A stretch of 64,000 bases of DNA from Halisarca cf. caerulea (Eukaryota > Porifera > Demospongiae > Chondrillida > Halisarcidae). This document shows positions 58,384 through 64,000 of this stretch, in pieces. How positions within the stretch are numbered: position 1 is the first letter of the stretch; the number at the start of each line of letters is the position of its first letter. The stretch lies in the NCBI GenBank assembly GCA_963170055.1, contig CAUJGJ010000397.1, positions 7,235,001 to 7,299,000 on the forward strand, read 5' to 3'. Under the pieces are notes generated by a model. The model saw only the letters and a program-made list of their open reading frames with translations, was not told the DNA's origin and ran no database searches. Both the position numbers and the translations under genes were made by a program.

Positions 58384-58776
58384 GTCCTAAACTGTCTCAT
58401 CATTGTCGGACAAACATGAATTGTTTCCATAATCATGTTCCATTTCAGCTTCACTTTCGTCATTGCAACCAGTCTCGGCTTCATTGCGGTGATCTGCATC
58501 ACTTTCTTCATAACAATCGGCAAAAGAATCTCGAACACTTCTTGCCCTTTTTTCAGCCCTGTACGAACTATGATGATCCCGCCGAACGTGATAATACCAG
58601 GAAAATGACGAAGAAAACGAGATTCGACAGCCATCGATTCCACACACTATGTCGACCATACCACTGTGAGCACTTCTCATGTGAGAAACTAGTTCGAACA
58701 GAGTTAAATATCGTGCCTCGCAGCCCAATTTTGATCGACACATCCAAATTGTAACATATTTATGATGCAATATCAT
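58384..58776 (-). CDS. C2H2 zinc-finger N-terminal exon
   Basis: The minus-strand frame holds two C2H2 fingers of spacing C-x4-C-x12-H-x4-H: CRSKLGCEARYLTL...HMRSAH and CGIDGCRISFSSSFSWYYHVRRDH. An acidic tail follows (EESDADHRNEAETG). Such paired fingers open the multicopy family whose body is seen at 212-2744, so this is probably the first exon of another member. The donor is not clear: the frame ends DNDETV with a stop, and no good GT precedes it. Start: the first Met at 58776, or the Met before CRSK. It faces the SAM gene head to head with about 40 bp between the start codons. Confidence 0.6.
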
Positions 58777-58817
58777 CAGATTGGCCGATGTGTGTTTTGA
58801 GCGCGCGTGGTCTACTA
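58777..58817. promoter_or_regulatory. divergent intergenic region of the C2H2 and SAM genes
   Basis: Only about 41 bp separate the two opposite start codons (or less, if the in-frame upstream ATG at 58788 is used). A shared bidirectional promoter is likely, extending into both first exons. No TATA box is evident. Confidence 0.35.
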
Positions 58818-61225
58818 ATGGCGACTAAGCATACCCGAGTTCAGGAACTTTCGAAGACAGAGCTGAAGGATTACTTAATTCCGTTTGGGATTCTAAGTCA
58901 AAATGAGGCTAGTGAACTTGAAGGTAAGTTTTGTTGCAGTACAAGTCATTATCTACGTAAACATGCAATATACCATGTGCGGCCTTGCCGGCACTCACTG
59001 GCTGCTTCGATTGTTGTAGTGTTTGCATGTATGCTTGTTTGTTCTATATACATAGAAAGAGGAATGGATGGAAAAGCATTTTGTTCTTTGAGTAGAGAAG
59101 ATGTTGCTATCTTATTCCCGGATAAGAGCCAATTTCTGCTGGGAGTGAAACTTTACAAAGAAATACAAATTATTCGAAAGCAAACCATGGAAACATCAAG
59201 TGACTGTGACTTGGAATCTGTAGAAGAGTCTTCTCAATGCAATTCGCTGTCTTCAAGGAGACTATCTCTCGACCACCAGGCTTCATCATCTAAGTCTTCA
59301 CAATATAATTCGCTGTCTTCAGGAAGACCGACATCTCTTGATCACCAGGTTTCATCAACTAAGAGAAAGGATACAGTGCTGGGAAAATATTCCCTACCAA
59401 AATTTTCACCTGATGTGTGGAAAAGGCCATCAAGACTGACAAGTTCCATACCTCTGTCCTCAGAAATAAATTGATTAGAGAATCATGCAGGTCACTCAAA
59501 GGGTACTGCCAATATGAGGGAAGATTACCAACTGCAGCCGAGAAGAGGAAACTTGGAAAATGTTGTTCCAGTTGGCACCAAAGAGTCTTGGTGATCCAGA
59601 AGGCTTGGCAGTCACAGGAGTTCAAGAAGTAAGCAATTACCATACATTATTATGGTTTATATGTAACAGTTATGGATTTTGACTTTGTAGGCTAAAAGTG
59701 CTGGTCATTCTCTGTTCTCACTTAAAAGTTCTTTTCTAATAAAGGATGTCCAAACAGACTTGTACATGTACTTTTTGATAGTGCACAACAGTCTATTGGC
59801 AATCGTTTTCCTATTACTATTTCCAGTACTTGAGAAATAGAAGCCGGGCTCGAGCAAAGGCCAGGCTTGAATTAAGGCTGGGTCAAAACCTTCTGGAAGG
59901 AAATGGAGGCCAGGGCTTCTATTCGAGCAAATACGGTATACATGTGAAACTTAGTATAAAAATGCGAAATTCTGTGTAAGCATGTAAGTATGCATTGATG
60001 CATGCATATACTTCATTCTTATATGCTTTCCAATTTTCCATGCAAATTAAGGCTGCCTTGAATCAGCAAATATCTAAATGGTTCCTAAATAATAGTCACT
60101 TGGACAGAAAGGCCATGGGCATAGTAAGTGCAAGATCTTCAACCAGCACATTAATGAATACAGGGGAAGAGGATGACATTGTAGCAGGTGATCACATTTC
60201 AGAGCTAAAAAAGGAGATGAAAAAGAAGAGCTTTCACTGGGACAATGATAAGGTGTCACGCCTACTCTTCCTCACATACCTTCTCCGAGCTCAGAAACGC
60301 GCTGAAAATAAGATGCGATTTGGTGAAGAGATTGGAATTTTTCCTTGCTTTGAAACACCATTATTTGTGAGTTTACCTGCACTTACAATGGGCTGCACAA
60401 TAATTGCATGCCACTGCATACAGCCAAATTAAATGAATCTTATACAATTGATGTCATATCACTACATGCACGTCTAGTTACTTCAAGAACTTTTCCACAA
60501 ATGTAGTAAGCATTTTGAGAGCACCAAGAGCGTTTTGGATGCTCTCCTCCCTATCCAAGAGAAGTGGTGTAGCAGGATTATGCCTGCACTAGTAGCTTTG
60601 TGCTCTTCTGAGGATGACACAATTCATGGTATAAAATTAAATTATGTGCATGAAAATAATATTGACTATGTGATAACTGCATGTATTCTTTGTTTGCCAT
60701 GCATATATAGAATTGGACTGTTTGATAGTACTTGTTAACAAGTTAAGGCCAAAGAACAGCAAGCTATCAGTAGATGACAGATTGGCACACATTGTGTGCA
60801 TTGAAAAGGTATATTGCATGCATGTACTCAATTTTTACTTAACGATAATTGTATTAATATTTTTTTATTTCATTATTGTATAGTCACTGGAGGATTGCAA
60901 GGATAGGCATATGATGAAGCATGACCCGTATGTTGCAGTCATCGGGACAATGGATAGCATGGATGATTGCATGCTTATATCAGATCAAAAGATAGTATGC
61001 TGGATTTCCTCTTGTCATAGTGGTGTCGGCGTAGTCAGCATTGTAGTCCTCTTGATGGCATTTTGCCACACTTTCAATCTCAAATTTTCTGATGAAGTGG
61101 CAGAAGCTATGGAGTTCCTTCAGTTTAAACTTTTGGGTCTGTCAGAGAGGAAGAAACGGAGCATTTCCTTCCAAAATATCCTCCGGGCAGTAGCATTGGA
61201 AGAAGAACAAGTGATTCGAGTTTAA
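58818..61225 (+). CDS. SAM-like domain gene, six exons, two single-base breaks
   Basis: Exons: 58818-58923, 59056-59628, 60052-60366, 60478-60628, 60711-60808 and 60884-61225. Every junction is GT/AG and in phase. The first two exons form a SAM-like helical domain (LKDYLIPFGILSQNEASELE, ERGMDGKAFCSLSREDVAIL). A Ser-rich linker with two similar repeats follows (SSQCNSLSSRR / SSQYNSLSSGR). The later exons hold a helical region (FHWDNDKVSRLLFLTYLLRA) and a C-terminal hydrophobic domain (DPYVAVIGTMDSMDDCML). From memory this is a lineage-expanded metazoan family of unknown function. The frame breaks at A runs 59421-59424 and 59557-59560; one added A at each restores it. The stop codon is supplied by the 63-bp hairpin element at 61207. 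Confidence 0.65.
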
Positions 61226-61269
61226 AAAACTCGTGGGCCGCCCACGGCCCTGGAAACTCGAATCACTTG
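61207..61269. mobile_element. 63-bp hairpin element, copy 2, in the last exon
   Basis: acaagtgattcgagttt ... aaactcgaatcacttgg with central gtgggccgcccacggccc. It lies in the SAM gene's last exon; the reading frame enters it (QVIRV) and stops at its TAA. Confidence 0.85.
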
Positions 61270-61339
61270 GAGATTATCCTCACAGAATTGAAAGATCCCT
61301 GAGTAATACGTGGCTTTGTTTAGTGATGTATAATTATAA

Positions 61340-61396
61340 AATGTGTGTGTGTGTATGTGTGTGTGCGTGTGTGCGTGTGTGTATGTGTGTGTGTGT

Positions 61397-61454
<58 letters not shown>

Positions 61455-61469
61455 ACGTGTGTGTGTGTA

Positions 61470-61525
<56 letters not shown>
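61340..61525 (+). repeat. (TG)n microsatellite
   Basis: Long, partly interrupted TG run. Confidence 0.95.
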
Positions 61526-61526
<1 letters not shown>

Positions 61527-61647
61527 CTGGAATTATTGTGCTCTGCTGTCATTCTGCATGTTCACAGGAAGAAAACATAGAATCTGTTAGGGAAATGATG
61601 GTGAGTTAATATGTACACATGTGCATATATTGTACTATATGCATGTG

Positions 61648-61699
61648 CTGTGTGTGTTTGTGTGTGTGCGTGTGTGTGTATGTGTACATGTGTGTGTTT

Positions 61700-61766
<67 letters not shown>
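61648..61766 (+). repeat. (TG)n microsatellite
   Basis: A second TG run 120 bp downstream. Confidence 0.95.
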
Positions 61767-61768
<2 letters not shown>

Positions 61769-62719
61769 ACGTACTCTTTCAGCATGTCTATTTAATATAT
61801 TTTATATTCCTTTTCTAACCATGTAGGCAACCAACAACCAGCCCACATGGCAGCTATAACATTTTCCAAGTAAAACTTCATCATTTATTCCTTTTATTAA
61901 TATTATTATTATTCTTAACTCTCTCTTATTTATTATATATTAATTTATATACATTATAATTCTACAGTATAATTGTATATATTATTATATTCATGACATT
62001 ATTTACATACTAATTATTAATAAACCATTACAATAAAATAAAAATTAAAATGATATATAACAGTATTTCAACAAATTATAAATCCATGCATAATACAGTC
62101 AATTATAGAAAACATGTACACAGTAGTTTTTCAGAATCAAGTTAGATTCTTCGCATAAGCATACAATACACTGGGATACTTGAAAACACGGAATACGGAA
62201 TAGCGGAATAACGGAATAGCGGAATAACGGAATAGCGGAATAGCGGAATAGCGGAATAACGGAAACAAGATGGCGGCGTTCGATCGAGATTCGCTGCGAA
62301 GAGGCAAGTGCAAACTGCCGTACTTCCAAATTATCGTCGGAACTTTGCAAATGGTGATCATGGTCGCTAAATCCGTTAGTCACGCGCACGACGCATAGAT
62401 TCAGATACTCGTCACTGATGGTCTACGTATATCTTGTTTTCGTCTTTATTCCCTTCGAGTCATTCAGATCGATATTGAGAGTCAAATGAGAAACTGAGGG
62501 TTTTTTCCGTAGATTTCTATGTTCCGCCAAACTCGGCCAAAATACGGCAAATTTCCTTCAAATTTGCAGCAAGAGTAATCATATACACCAGGAAAACTAT
62601 CGTAATTGCACAATGATGCACATGCGCTAATAAATCCCAAGCAGCTGCAAGATGCTGATACGCTATCAATAAATCCCAATCAGCTGCAAAGGCTTAAATC
62701 ACAGCCAACACGTGCTAAG
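61767..62719. other. AT-rich spacer with (CGGAATA)n repeat
   Basis: Mostly AT-rich. At about 62190-62270 irregular cggaatag/cggaataa units of 8-10 bp form a small minisatellite, directly next to a GC-rich cggcgttcgatcg patch that could be the promoter of the downstream gene. Confidence 0.55.
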
Positions 62720-62901
62720 ATGGACAAAGAAGAGAAAATCTGTTCTGTTGGCGAATCCAGGTAAATCCCTTGCTGCAGCTGCAGTTTTGAGCAACTGTCA
62801 GAGTCATTAATTGCATTGCAACTTTCTTTTAATTTGTTTAGTGACAGTGGTTATAACAGAGACACATATCAGGCTGAAATGGATATTCTTCTTCTAAGCA
62901 G
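62720..62901 (+). CDS. first two exons of a plus-strand gene
   Basis: The ATG at 62720 (context ctaagATGG) opens MDKEEKICSVGES and is followed by an 81-nt GT-AG intron (62761-62841). The second exon, SDSGYNRDTYQAEMDILLLSR (split codon AG|T), ends at a GTAAGT donor at 62902. The gene would continue past the minisatellite, out of the visible coding sequence. Product unknown. Confidence 0.5.
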
Positions 62902-63004
62902 GTAAGTACAACATACTAGATAGCACCAGTCAGATTCAGAATCCGTAATTGAGAATGCCAAGTACTACTGCATACAATACAACAACCTTACAGTCTCACT
63001 GCAT

Positions 63005-63745
63005 CCGTCTAGCCTTGTCTATCCCTGTACCTGTCTAGCCCTGCACCCATCTAGCCCTGTACTTGTCTAGCCCTGCACCCATCTAGCCCTGTACTCGTCT
63101 AGGCCTGTACCCATCTAGCCCTGTACCCATCTCAGTAGCCCTGTACTCATTAGCCCTGTGCCCATCTAGCCCTGTACTCATCTAGCCCTGTACTTGTCTA
63201 GCCCTGTGCCCATCTAGCCCTGTACTCGTCTAGGCCTGTACCCATCTAGCCCTGTACCCATCTCAGTAGCCCTGTACTCATCTAGCCCTGTGCCCATCTA
63301 GCCCTGTACTCATCTAGCCCTGTACTCGTCTAGCCTTGTGTCCATCTAGCCCTAGCTGTGCCCATCTAGCCCTGTGCCCATCTAGCCCTGTACTCATCTG
63401 GCCCTGTACTCATCTGGCCCTGTACCCATCTGGCACTGTACCCATCTGGTCCTGTACTCATCTGGTCCTGTACTCATCTGGCACTGTACCCATTTGGCAC
63501 TGTACCCATCTGGCCCTGTACTCATCTGGTCCTGTACTCATCTGGCCCTGTACTCATCTGGCACTGTACCCATCTGGTCCTGTACTCATCTGGTCCTGTA
63601 CTCATCTGGCCCTGTACTCATCTGGCCCTGTACTCATCTGGCCCTGTACTCATCTGGTCCTGTACTCATCTGGCCCTGTACTCATCTGGCCCTGTACTCA
63701 TCTGGCCCTGTACTCATCTGGCCCTGTATTCATCTAGCCCTGTAC
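63005..63745 (+). repeat. 16-bp minisatellite (TCTAGCCCTGTACCCA)
   Basis: About 45 units. The first part is mainly tctagccctgtacccat, the second mainly tctggccctgtactcat. The same core (tctagccctatgcatg) builds the arms of the fold-back at 32.4-32.8 kb. A long open frame across it reflects the repeat, not a gene. Confidence 0.93.
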
Positions 63746-64000
63746 TGTCATCATGCCAATCCTATTCTTGTTTCACATATTTTTGCGCTCTCCTTTTACC
63801 CAAAGGTATAATTTTTGATATCCTCTCTGGTACGCAAGGTTTTTACTCAGTGTGTAGGCCTATTTTTGGTTCCTTTATAATAGTCAGGCCCAGGGCTGAA
63901 ATCTTTAATGATGTTTATATTGTTTGGATTAAAGGGTGATAATTACTTATTAATATGGTTGGAAAGGTCACAAAGGTGTGCAATTGCTAAAAACAAGGCA
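63746..64000. other. no recognised feature
   Basis: Nothing supportable to the window end. Confidence 0.5.

Noticed and set aside
63336..63811. 133- and 105-codon frames
   Set aside because: Direct translations of the 16-bp minisatellite.

Overview
The window is animal-type nuclear DNA. It has introns with GT/AG borders, mostly 35-280 nt, long microsatellites, and a very high density of transposable elements. The gene families are a 2A-leader Helitron, a piggyBac, ZMYM-like hATs, a KDZ-like transposase and SAM/C2H2/PHD multicopy genes. Together they suggest an early-branching metazoan, most plausibly a demosponge. That is an inference; no marker here names the species. I see no bacterial operon, rRNA, tRNA or CRISPR.

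Layout. 0.2-2.7 kb: a decayed multi-exon transposase-like gene with two in-frame stops and a 54-bp minisatellite inside. 2.8-5.6 kb: (AT)n tracts, a circularly permuted inverted duplication, GTGTGC palindromes, two exons of an unrecognised gene, and a 350-bp three-hairpin MITE. 6.5-7.6 kb: a MULE-like SWIM-finger gene fragment abutting a 63-bp hairpin element. 7.7-10.8 kb: nothing coding. 10.8-24.3 kb: one Helitron on the minus strand (N-terminal leader with two 2A-like motifs, coiled coil, DUF6570-like region, Rep, PIF1 helicase, OTU protease). It is split by a piggyBac (20.5-23.7 kb, TTAA sites) and by a hAT (12.35-15.5 kb, 9-bp duplication). 24.4-27.6 kb: TG/CA repeats. 28.4-30.9 kb: a 76-79 bp satellite. 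31.2-33.0 kb: a split MITE holding a 574-bp fold-back. 33.2-34.6 kb: a LINE 3' fragment. 35.0-35.9 kb: a TIR element carrying a RecQ-like fragment. 36.3-43.9 kb: a well-preserved minus-strand gene with a P-loop ATPase and, probably, a terminal PHD finger. 45.2-50.9 kb: a KDZ-like transposase gene on the minus strand, with a LINE in one intron and one internal stop. 52.2-54.0 kb: a second LINE. 54.9-57.5 kb: a second hAT. 57.6-58.2 kb: the satellite again, inverted. 58.3-61.3 kb: a divergent C2H2 / SAM-domain gene pair. 61.3-64 kb: TG repeats, the start of another gene, and a 16-bp minisatellite.

Two themes connect the window. First, nesting: insertion order can be read from target-site duplications and from reading frame, for example removal of the piggyBac rejoins the Helitron frame. 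Second, five coding frames are each broken by one missing A in a short A run. This looks more like systematic base-call or assembly error than independent decay, so several apparently dead genes may be intact.
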